This document shows positions 9,486-15,430 of a stretch of DNA of 64,000 nucleotides, one piece after another; positions within the stretch are counted from its first letter, which is position 1, and every line of letters starts with the position of its first letter. The stretch comes from DYJE01 sp041660385. GTDB taxonomy: Bacteria > Desulfobacterota > Desulfobacteria > Desulfobacterales > Desulfolunaceae. The notes under the pieces were generated by a model, which was given only the letters and a program-made list of their open reading frames with translations, was not told where the DNA came from and did no database searches. The stretch is taken from assembly GCA_041660385.1 (NCBI GenBank), contig JBAZWJ010000002.1, positions 1 through 64,000 on the forward strand, read 5' to 3'. The translations under genes and the position numbers were made by a program.

Positions 9486-9514
9486 TTGACAAGGGGGCTT
9501 GTATTTCAGATAAT
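9486..9514 (+). promoter_or_regulatory. Sigma-70 promoter for the AIM24-family gene
   Basis: TTGACA (9486-9491), a 17-base spacer and GATAAT (9509-9514) match the consensus at 11 of 12 positions. The predicted start point near 9521 leaves a leader of about 70 bases before the gene at 9592. The rest of the 9177-9591 spacer, which must also hold the promoter of the divergent efflux operon, shows nothing else I can support. Confidence 0.75.
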
Positions 9515-9591
9515 CAAAAACACTTTTTTATAAACACCATTACAATACAGGCGGAACAAACGATTTCAAATCATTCTAAGGAGGAACCGAT

Positions 9592-10380
9592 ATGCAATGC
9601 CATGAAGTGGATTATCGAATCATAGGCGACGATATGCAGATTGTTGAAGTGGAGCTTGATCCTGGTGAAACCGTTGTGGCCGAAGCAGGTGCCATGAACT
9701 ATATGGAAGATGGCATCACCTTTGAAACTCGGATGGGAGATGGGTCCGAAACTGACACAGGACTTTTTGGAAAGCTTCTTGGCGCAGGCAAACGGGTTCT
9801 CACAGGTGAATCAATTTTTATGACCCACTTTACCAATCGAGGTTCAGGAAAAAAATGTGTAGCTTTTGCCGCTCCCTATCCTGGTAAAATCATTCCCATG
9901 GACATGTCAAAATTAAACGGTGAACTGCTGTGCCAGAAAGATGCGTTTCTCTGTGCGGCTTTTGGAACAAAAATAGGAATTGCTTTTACCAAACGTCTTG
10001 GGGCCGGTTTTTTCGGTGGTGAAGGTTTTATTCTTCAAAGCCTTAAAGGTGACGGCATGGCTTTTGTCCATGTGGGCGGAACTGTTGTGGAGAAAAAGCT
10101 GAACAACGAAATCCTGCGGGTGGATACGGGCTGCATCGCAGCTTTTACCTCCGGTATCGACTATAGCATCGAACGTGCGGGCAACCTTAAATCCATGTTC
10201 TTTGGCGGAGAAGGTCTTTTTCTTGCCACCCTCAGCGGAACAGGCACGGTGTATCTCCAGAGTCTTCCGTTCTCACGCATGGCAGACCGGATCATACAGC
10301 ATGCTCCGTCTATGGGTGGGAGCAGCAAAGGTGAAGGCTCTGTGCTTGGTTCTCTTGGACGGTTGATTGACGGGAATTGA
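9592..10380 (+). CDS. AIM24 / TIGR00266 family protein
   Basis: A 262-residue soluble protein with no signal peptide or membrane segment. It opens with MQCHEVDYRIIGDDMQIVEV and continues LDPGETVVAEAGAMNYMEDG. These and the later Gly-rich repeats (FGKLLGAGKRVLTGES, GAGFFGGEGFILQ, FFGGEGLFLATLSG) are characteristic of the TIGR00266/AIM24 family, a trimeric double-stranded beta-helix fold of unknown biochemical role. AAGGAGG lies seven bases before the ATG, and a near-consensus promoter sits about 80 bases upstream. It appears monocistronic, or to lead into the small gene that follows. Family assignment is firm; function is not known. Confidence 0.9.
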   Translation: MQCHEVDYRIIGDDMQIVEVELDPGETVVAEAGAMNYMEDGITFETRMGDGSETDTGLFGKLLGAGKRVLTGESIFMTHFTNRGSGKKCVAFAAPYPGKIIPMDMSKLNGELLCQKDAFLCAAFGTKIGIAFTKRLGAGFFGGEGFILQSLKGDGMAFVHVGGTVVEKKLNNEILRVDTGCIAAFTSGIDYSIERAGNLKSMFFGGEGLFLATLSGTGTVYLQSLPFSRMADRIIQHAPSMGGSSKGEGSVLGSLGRLIDGN

Positions 10381-10399
10381 TATTAGGGCTTAAACTAAT

Positions 10400-10804
10400 A
10401 TGAAATGGCTCCTAAAACGAAAACTTATCAAACGATTTGTGAGGGAATTACCGTTAATTCTCAAAAGGTTATATGGTAAACATAATATATATAGTGAAGA
10501 TCAAATCAATACGGCCTTCGTAAAAGCCGGTTATAAATTATGGTACCTTGAATATGCTTACTCCATTTTTATGTCTAAATCAAAATTTGAAGAAACCAGT
10601 CTATATGGTAACGGTAGATATTCTTATGACAAATTGAGATCTGAAATTGCCTCATCATATTTTAATGGAAACAAGAAGTTTACCATTCATGATATTATGT
10701 CAAATGCTTCAATTTTGAGGAAAAGTACGCCGATTATTTTGGACTACAGGAATGTTGGGGCAGCTGATATTGAGGGTGCAAGTTATATTATTAACGATGA
10801 TTGA
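10400..10804 (+). CDS. Small hypothetical protein (DUF6559-like)
   Basis: A 134-residue basic protein starting MKWLLKRKLIKRF, 19 bases after the AIM24-family gene. The layout (basic N-terminus, RLYGKHNIYSEDQINTAFVKAGY, then YLEYAYSIFMSKSKFE, then LRSEIASSYFNG) resembles small uncharacterised proteins of the DUF6559 type. This is recognition from memory and tentative. The ribosome site is poor. Base composition is clearly more AT-rich than the flanking genes, and a decayed REP-type palindrome begins three bases after the stop, so the gene may be a later arrival. There are no catalytic motifs or membrane helices. Confidence 0.6.
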   Translation: MKWLLKRKLIKRFVRELPLILKRLYGKHNIYSEDQINTAFVKAGYKLWYLEYAYSIFMSKSKFEETSLYGNGRYSYDKLRSEIASSYFNGNKKFTIHDIMSNASILRKSTPIILDYRNVGAADIEGASYIINDD

Positions 10805-10806
10805 AG

Positions 10807-10839
10807 CTGTAGGGGATGGTTTGGAACCCGCCCCTACAG
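10807..10839. repeat. REP-like palindrome, one arm decayed
   Basis: CTGTAGGGG (10807-10815) and CCCCTACAG (10831-10839) are perfect outer arms. The inner part reads ATGGTTTGGAACCCG, so the usual CGGG/CCCG inner pair is damaged on the left. It starts three bases after a stop codon and could act as a terminator. Confidence 0.75.
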
Positions 10840-10867
10840 TAGACTTTTTCAGAAACAGCATTGAATC

Positions 10868-10896
10868 TTGACGTACACCCTTTGCTGTTTTAGTAT
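10868..10896 (+). promoter_or_regulatory. Sigma-70 promoter for the split purH genes
   Basis: TTGACG (10868-10873), exactly 17 bases, then TAGTAT (10891-10896): ten of twelve consensus positions. The predicted start near 10903 gives a leader of about 54 bases to the ATG at 10957. No PurR-like operator was recognised. Confidence 0.6.
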
Positions 10897-10956
10897 GCGA
10901 AAATTTTTTTAAGCACATTTCACACAAACGATAATCTTTAAGCGGAATAAAGACGA

Positions 10957-11640
10957 ATGACGACAAACCGAGTTGAACACATCGATGATCGAGTGAAAAT
11001 TGAAACAGTGCTGATCAGCGTATCAGACAAGAAGGGGCTGGATTCTTTTATACCGGAGCTGGTCCGGGTAAATCCTGACATCAGGATTCTGTCAACAGGC
11101 GGAACCTTTAAAACAATCGCGGACATTCTTGGAGTTAAGGCAGATAAAAACCTGATCCAGGTTTCCGACTACACAGGGCAGCCCGAAACCCAGGGCGGAC
11201 TTGTAAAAACACTTGATTTCAAAATCTACCTGGGTCTTCTCACCGAAACATACAACGATTCCCACCAGGATGACTTGAAACGACTGTCAGCCGTTCCCAT
11301 TGATATGGTCATTGTAAACCTGTATCCCTTTAAAGAGACCATATCGAAACAGGATGTGACCGCTGAAGCGGCAAGGAGCAACATCGACATCGGCGGCCCC
11401 ACCATGGTGAGGGCATCAGCTAAAAACTTCATCCGTGTGGCCTCGGTTGTTGACCCGTCTGATTATCCGGCTATATTAGAAGATCTTAAAGAAAATAAGG
11501 GCTTTATAACCCTGAAACGGCGTTTTGATCTTGCCCGGAAAGCCTTTGCCCATACAGCGGAGTACGACAGGGCAATATCGACCTATCTTTTGGAAAGAAC
11601 GTTTGACGACATCACCTCATGCTACAGGAGCAAGTCATGA
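10957..11640 (+). CDS. purH: IMP cyclohydrolase (stand-alone N-terminal half of PurH)
   Basis: A 227-residue protein corresponding to the MGS-like N-terminal domain of bifunctional PurH, which closes 5-formamidoimidazole-4-carboxamide ribotide to IMP. Typical family sequence is visible: LISVSDKKGLDSFIPEL, ILSTGGTFKTI, the VKTLDFKIYLGLL segment (usual HPKIHGGLL region, diverged), VNLYPFKETI and NIDIGGPTMVRASAKNF. It ends about where the linker to the formyltransferase begins in the fused enzyme. The stop overlaps the start of the formyltransferase gene (ATGA, 11637-11640), so the two halves are made together from one transcript. The stop is genuine gene architecture rather than a frameshift, because the second gene has its own ribosome site. 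Confidence 0.93.
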   Translation: MTTNRVEHIDDRVKIETVLISVSDKKGLDSFIPELVRVNPDIRILSTGGTFKTIADILGVKADKNLIQVSDYTGQPETQGGLVKTLDFKIYLGLLTETYNDSHQDDLKRLSAVPIDMVIVNLYPFKETISKQDVTAEAARSNIDIGGPTMVRASAKNFIRVASVVDPSDYPAILEDLKENKGFITLKRRFDLARKAFAHTAEYDRAISTYLLERTFDDITSCYRSKS

Positions 11641-12899
11641 CGGGAAAAAAACCCGAAAATCTGAAAGACATGTACAAAACCATCATGGACGATCATTTTG
11701 CTCCGAACATGGAACTGAGTTTTGTGGACGGTGATAAACGTCAGACTCTTTATTTTGAAAAGGCCTCTTGGGTTATCGATGGCGTGAACAAAGGTCTGCG
11801 CTATGGTGAAAACCCCGGTCAGGAAGCGGCGTTATATAAACTGGTGAACGGCAATCTTGTGGTGGGTGACACAAAAACTATAGCCCCCGGACGTTATCTG
11901 GCCTCGGATGTGGAATTACTTCAGTCCGGAAAACATCCTGGCAAAACAAACGTCACCGATGCTGACAACGCGTTGAATATCCTGAGGTATTTCACAGACA
12001 GACCCACGGCAGTCATCGTGAAACACAACAACCCCTGCGGTGTTGCTCGTCGGGATACCCTTGAAGATGCGTACAGCAAAGCCTACATGGCGGACCGGTT
12101 GGCGGCTTTTGGGGGCTGTATCGCTCTGAACCGAGCCATTGACCTACCCACGGCCGAAGCCATTTCAAACCAGTACGCCGAAGTGGTGGTGGCCCCGGAT
12201 TTCGAAGAGGGTGTCATGGCCCTGTTTGAAAAAAAGAAAAACCTCCGGGTGATGCAAATAGGAAACATGGATAAACTGAGTACATTCGTGGGCCAGCGGT
12301 ATGTGGATTTTAAAAGCCTGATCGATGGCGGCATCATTGCCCAGCTCTCCTTTGTACCCGAAGCTCGAAAAAAAGAAGATCTGATTCTCGCCCATTGTGA
12401 GTACAATGGGAAAATGTACACTGTAAACCGCAAACCCACGGAAGCGGAATATGCGGATATGCTTTTCGGCTGGCTGGTGGAGTCGGGTATCACCTCCAAT
12501 TCGGTGATTTATGTTAAAGACCAGGTCACTGTGGGCATAGGAACAGGCGAACAGGACAGGGTAGGGGTTGCTGAAATCGCTGTGGACAAAGCGTACAAGA
12601 AACTTGCGGACCGCTATGCCTTCGAATCTTACGCCATGGCCTACCACGACCTCAAAGATGCCGACAAAAAATTAGAAATAGACGAGCGGGTTGCCCTAGA
12701 AAAAGGAGGCTTGATCGGTTCGTCCATGGTAAGCGATGCATTTTTCCCCTTCCGAGACGGAGCCGATATCGGCTTGCGTCAGGGTGTTTCGGCCATCATC
12801 CATTCCGGCGGCTCACTGAACGATTATCAGAGCATCGAAGCTTGCAACGAAGTGAACGCCACCATGGTTTTTACCGGGCAGCGAAGCTTCAAGCACTGA
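11637..12899 (+). CDS. purH: AICAR formyltransferase (stand-alone C-terminal half of PurH)
   Basis: A 420-residue phosphoribosylaminoimidazolecarboxamide formyltransferase, which transfers formyl from 10-formyltetrahydrofolate to AICAR. The catalytic signature KHNNPCGVA lies about a third of the way in. RYGENPGQEAALY near the N-terminus and the end motif FFPFRDGADIGLRQGVSAI then SGGSLND are also diagnostic. I place the start at 11637, where CAGGAG lies six bases upstream and the ATG overlaps the preceding stop; an in-frame ATG at 11619 exists but would overlap more and has no ribosome site. An intrinsic terminator follows the stop. Confidence 0.95.
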   Translation: MTGKKPENLKDMYKTIMDDHFAPNMELSFVDGDKRQTLYFEKASWVIDGVNKGLRYGENPGQEAALYKLVNGNLVVGDTKTIAPGRYLASDVELLQSGKHPGKTNVTDADNALNILRYFTDRPTAVIVKHNNPCGVARRDTLEDAYSKAYMADRLAAFGGCIALNRAIDLPTAEAISNQYAEVVVAPDFEEGVMALFEKKKNLRVMQIGNMDKLSTFVGQRYVDFKSLIDGGIIAQLSFVPEARKKEDLILAHCEYNGKMYTVNRKPTEAEYADMLFGWLVESGITSNSVIYVKDQVTVGIGTGEQDRVGVAEIAVDKAYKKLADRYAFESYAMAYHDLKDADKKLEIDERVALEKGGLIGSSMVSDAFFPFRDGADIGLRQGVSAIIHSGGSLNDYQSIEACNEVNATMVFTGQRSFKH

Positions 12900-12922
12900 T
12901 GATTTTTAAGTTTTATGATTGA

Positions 12923-12964
12923 TTAAAGGCTTTGATTTTAGTATTAGAGCCTTTAACTTTTTAT
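12923..12964 (+). terminator. Intrinsic terminator after the purH pair
   Basis: TTAAAGGCT (12923-12931) pairs with AGCCTTTAA (12948-12956), followed by CTTTTTATA. It begins 24 bases after the formyltransferase stop. The loop is long (16 bases). Confidence 0.7.
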
Positions 12965-12995
12965 ATATTCAGCATACCTGATTAAAACAGATGAT

Positions 12996-13030
12996 CTGCC
13001 TGGATGATGTTAACAGTTCAGTCCGGGCAG
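12996..13030 (+). promoter_or_regulatory. Leader hairpin upstream of guaB
   Basis: CTGCCTGGAT (12996-13005) is complementary, with one mismatch, to GTCCGGGCAG (13021-13030). It lies 44 bases before the guaB start. A CTTTATA run follows, too weak to call a terminator with confidence. It could be an attenuator or a simple stem in the leader. Confidence 0.3.
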
Positions 13031-13073
13031 CTTTATACCTGTCCACCTAAAAATCATGATGGAGGATTTTTTC

Positions 13074-14537
13074 ATGAACAAACTACCTCTGGAAGAGGCT
13101 TTTTCTTTTGACGATGTTCTTGTCAAGCCGAGTTATTCGGATGTTCTTCCCAGTGAAGTGAGCACCGTCACCCAGCTCTCTCGCAATATCACATTGAACA
13201 TACCCATCGTCAGCGCCGCCATGGACACGGTCACCGAAGCCAGGACTGCCATCAGCATGGCCAGGGCCGGGGGCATCGGATTTATCCATCGTAATTTGCC
13301 CATTGAAAACCAGGCTATGGAAGTGAACCGTGTTAAAAAATCCGAAAGCGGTATGATCATTGATCCTGTGACTGTGAAACCCGACGCAGCCATCGGTGAT
13401 GTGCAGAAACTTATGTCCCATTACAGAATATCCGGTGTCCCTGTGACAGTCGGTGAACAGCTCGTCGGCATCGTGACGAACAGAGATCTTCGCTTTGAAA
13501 CCGACATGACTCGGAAAGTGTCGGCAGTGATGACCAGTAAAGACCTTGTCACCACGCCTGAAGGCATCAGTCTTGAAGACAGTAAAAAATTGTTGCACAA
13601 GCACCGTATTGAAAAACTCCTGGTGGTGAATTACGAAGGCAAGTTGTCCGGTATTATCACCACGAAAGACATCGAAAAAATAAAAAAATACCCCAACGCC
13701 TGCAAGGATTCAAAAGGTAGGTTGAGAGCAGGTGCTGCCATCGGCGTTGGACCGGACATGATGCCACGGGCCGAAGCTCTGCTAAAGGCCGGTGCTGATA
13801 TTCTTGTCATCGATACATCCCATGGTCACTCTAAAAATGTCATCGATTCGGTGAAAGCTCTTAAAGCCACATTCAAGGATATTGAGCTTGTGGCCGGAAA
13901 CGTGGCAACAGCAGAAGGCGCTAAAGCCCTTATCGATGCCGGTGTTGATGCAGTTAAGGTTGGAATCGGACCCGGCTCCATCTGTACAACCCGTATCGTT
14001 GCCGGTGTTGGCGTTCCTCAGCTTACGGCCATCATGAACTGTCGTGAAATTTCGAGAAAAACAGGTGTCCCCATCATCGCTGATGGCGGAATCAAATTTT
14101 CCGGAGACATCGTAAAAGCCATCGGAGCCGGAGCCCACTGCGTAATGCTGGGCGGTCTGTTCGCAGGAACCGATGAAAGCCCCGGCGAAACAATTATCTT
14201 CCAGGGTAGAAGCTACAAAGTCTATCGTGGCATGGGTTCCCTCGAAGCCATGCAGGCCGGTAGCAAAGACAGATACTATCTGGGCGATAAGGAAGAGGGC
14301 GAAAAACTTGTTCCCGAAGGCATTGTGGGAAGAGTTCCTTACAAAGGCCCCATTGGAGAAAATGTTTTCCAGCTCATCGGCGGTCTAAAAGCCGGAATGG
14401 GTTATGTGGGCAGCAAAACCATTCCTGAATTGATGGAAATGGCACGGTTTGTGAGAATCACCGGAGCCGGTCTTCGTGAAAGCCATGTGCATGATGTGAT
14501 AATTACGGAAGAAGCCCCGAACTACAGAATGGAATAG
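13074..14537 (+). CDS. guaB: IMP dehydrogenase
   Basis: A 487-residue enzyme oxidising IMP to XMP with NAD+, the committed step of GMP synthesis. The start at 13074 has TGGAGGA seven bases upstream; an upstream in-frame ATG (13056) does not. Evidence: EEAFSFDDVLVKPSYSDVLPS at the N-terminus, a pair of CBS domains (about 90-205) inserted in the barrel, DTSHGHSKNVIDS, the active-site loop GPGSICTTRIVAG with the catalytic Cys, and the flap YRGMGSLEAM. Its position after the IMP-forming genes groups the branch to GMP with IMP synthesis, though a terminator separates the transcripts. Confidence 0.97.
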   Translation: MNKLPLEEAFSFDDVLVKPSYSDVLPSEVSTVTQLSRNITLNIPIVSAAMDTVTEARTAISMARAGGIGFIHRNLPIENQAMEVNRVKKSESGMIIDPVTVKPDAAIGDVQKLMSHYRISGVPVTVGEQLVGIVTNRDLRFETDMTRKVSAVMTSKDLVTTPEGISLEDSKKLLHKHRIEKLLVVNYEGKLSGIITTKDIEKIKKYPNACKDSKGRLRAGAAIGVGPDMMPRAEALLKAGADILVIDTSHGHSKNVIDSVKALKATFKDIELVAGNVATAEGAKALIDAGVDAVKVGIGPGSICTTRIVAGVGVPQLTAIMNCREISRKTGVPIIADGGIKFSGDIVKAIGAGAHCVMLGGLFAGTDESPGETIIFQGRSYKVYRGMGSLEAMQAGSKDRYYLGDKEEGEKLVPEGIVGRVPYKGPIGENVFQLIGGLKAGMGYVGSKTIPELMEMARFVRITGAGLRESHVHDVIITEEAPNYRME

Positions 14538-14551
14538 ATTAAAAAACATGT

Positions 14552-14603
14552 GATGCCTCTGGCGGCCCTCCCGGGGGGCCAGATTTTAAAAATCTGGACA
14601 AAT
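14552..14603. repeat. GCCTCTGGCGGCC-type double-hairpin repeat, copy 1
   Basis: GATGCCTCTGGCGGCC leads into a GC hairpin (GGCCCTCCCGGGGGGCC) and an AT hairpin (CCAGATTTTAAAAATCTGG, 14579-14597). A second copy in the opposite orientation is at 15328-15375. It begins 14 bases after the guaB stop and could serve as its terminator. The pair brackets the integron cassette. Confidence 0.75.
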
Positions 14604-14667
14604 AGGTTTGGGTATATCCAGAGGTATTCACTTTTAATTATAATAAAAAGATTCGCTACGTATGCAG

Positions 14668-14685
14668 GGTGGGCTTTCGCCCACC
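14668..14685. repeat. Palindrome GGTGGGC-TTTC-GCCCACC
   Basis: Perfect 7-base arms flank TTTC, just before the left boundary of the gene cassette. The sequence resembles the dispersed 'GTAGGGTGGGC...GCCCACC' class of bacterial palindromes. It contains no attC-like boxes, so it is not the recombination site of a preceding cassette. Confidence 0.65.
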
Positions 14686-14693
14686 AAATGTGG

Positions 14694-15201
14694 TTATGCA
14701 TATAAGGAATAGGAAATGAGTTTCGATTTACTGGTCTTCTCACCAGAGAATGCGCCGAGAATGAAGCAGGATTTTCTCAAATGGTTGAAGGTCCAGGAAG
14801 AATTAGATGGCCCTGATTATGATCACCCAGATGCATGTACCGCTGAGCTGCGCGATTGGTTCATAGAAATGATAGAAGCCTTTCCTCCAATGAACGGGCC
14901 GTGGGCATCAGAGGATTATGATAATCAATGTGTCACAGACTATTCGGTCAGCAGATTCGTTATCTACGCAAGTTTTGCTTGGTCACAGTCTGAGGCCGCT
15001 TATGCAAAGATGTATGAACTTGCAGACAAGCATCGAGTTGGTTTCTTCAACATCAGCTCTAATGATGAGGAGCCTTTGTTTCCAAATAAGAGTTCTAACT
15101 CTGGTAAATCCAAACAAAGGCCTTGGTGGAAAATCTGGTAGCGCATAACCCGTCGCTACAGCCGATCGCGGCCCGCTGGGCCGTTCTGGCTGAGCTTTTC
15201 G
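14694..15201 (+). mobile_element. Solitary integron gene cassette (508 bp)
   Basis: The segment has the full anatomy of an integrated gene cassette: a left core GTTATGC (14693-14699, cut after the first G), one short gene with little 5' leader, and an attC site right after its stop whose right core is GTTAGAT (15201-15207). The attC left core GCATAAC is the exact reverse complement of the left-boundary core GTTATGC, as expected because both come from the same circular cassette. Removing 14694-15201 rejoins GTGG to TTAGATCTGAG. No integron integrase, attI or second attC was found in the window, so this is either a lone cassette at a secondary GTT site or a relic of an array. It lies between guaB and dnaE and is bracketed by inverted copies of a double-hairpin repeat. 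Confidence 0.85.
14716..15141 (+). CDS. Cassette-borne uncharacterised protein (MSFDLLVF family)
   Basis: A 141-residue acidic soluble protein and the only gene in the cassette. AAGGA lies seven bases before the ATG, and the stop is one base before the attC site. Notable segments: MSFDLLVFSPENAPR, DWFIEMIEAFPPMNGPWASED, TDYSVSRFVIYASFAWSQSEAAY and KHRVGFFNISSNDEE, ending in a Trp-rich PWWKIW. I recall a widespread family of uncharacterised proteins starting MSFDLxVF with a DYS...FAWSqA core, but I cannot name a function. There are no catalytic motifs, signal peptide or membrane helix. It has no dedicated promoter I can see; cassette genes usually rely on an external one. Confidence 0.85.
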   Translation: MSFDLLVFSPENAPRMKQDFLKWLKVQEELDGPDYDHPDACTAELRDWFIEMIEAFPPMNGPWASEDYDNQCVTDYSVSRFVIYASFAWSQSEAAYAKMYELADKHRVGFFNISSNDEEPLFPNKSSNSGKSKQRPWWKIW

Positions 15202-15207
15202 TTAGAT
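15143..15207 (+). other. attC recombination site of the gene cassette
   Basis: A 65-base imperfect palindrome with all attC elements in order: R'' GCATAAC (15143-15149), 5-base spacer CCGTC, L'' GCTACAGCC (15155-15163), a terminal hairpin CGGCCC-GCT-GGGCCG (15169-15183), L' GGCTGAGC (15188-15195), 5-base spacer TTTTC, and R' GTTAGAT (15201-15207). L'' and L' pair perfectly except for one extra A (15158), the extrahelical base that sets strand polarity. The two spacers do not pair, forming the unpaired central region. R' fits GTTRRRY, with cleavage expected between G and TT. Confidence 0.88.
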
Positions 15208-15242
15208 CTGAGATGAAAATACCCAGAGACGGTGGAATTAAG

Positions 15243-15276
15243 TGTGTAGGATGGGTGAAGCGAAGCGTAACCCATC
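15243..15276. repeat. Dispersed palindrome GTGTAGGATGGGT...ACCCATC
   Basis: The sequence GTGTAGGATGGGTGAAGCGA continuing to AACCCATC matches a well-known type of bacterial intergenic repeat (GATGGGT / ACCCATC arms with a GAAGCGAAGCG centre). It lies between the attC site and the second double-hairpin repeat. The whole spacer 15142-15430 holds only the attC and these repeats. Confidence 0.6.
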
Positions 15277-15327
15277 AGAGCCTTAATTCAACAGTATTGG
15301 CCCTATTTGTTTCAAAAACAAAACATG

Positions 15328-15375
15328 TTTGTCAAACTTTTCAAAAGTTTGGCCCCCGGCAGGGCCGCCGGAGGC
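15328..15375. repeat. GCCTCCGGCGGCC-type double-hairpin repeat, copy 2 (inverted)
   Basis: Read on the minus strand it is TGCCTCCGGCGGCCCTGCC, then a GC stem, then AAACTTTTGAAAAGTTTG. This is the same layout as 14552-14603: leader, GC hairpin, AT hairpin. Its two stems are AAACTTT/AAAGTTT (15334-15350) and GGCCC/GGGCC (15351-15366). It lies about 55 bases before dnaE. Confidence 0.75.
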
Positions 15376-15430
15376 AAGATGAATTGAAAAAACGAGTAAA
15401 ACTACAAAATAATCTAACCGGTAATAATTC

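Noticed and set aside
9250..9625. Two overlapping plus-strand open frames of 66 and 92 codons
   Set aside because: They overlap the efflux-operon upstream region and a near-consensus promoter, have no ribosome site and no recognisable sequence.
11619..11640. Frameshift or nonsense mutation splitting a fused purH
   Set aside because: The second gene has its own ribosome site and ATGA overlap, and both halves end and start at domain borders.
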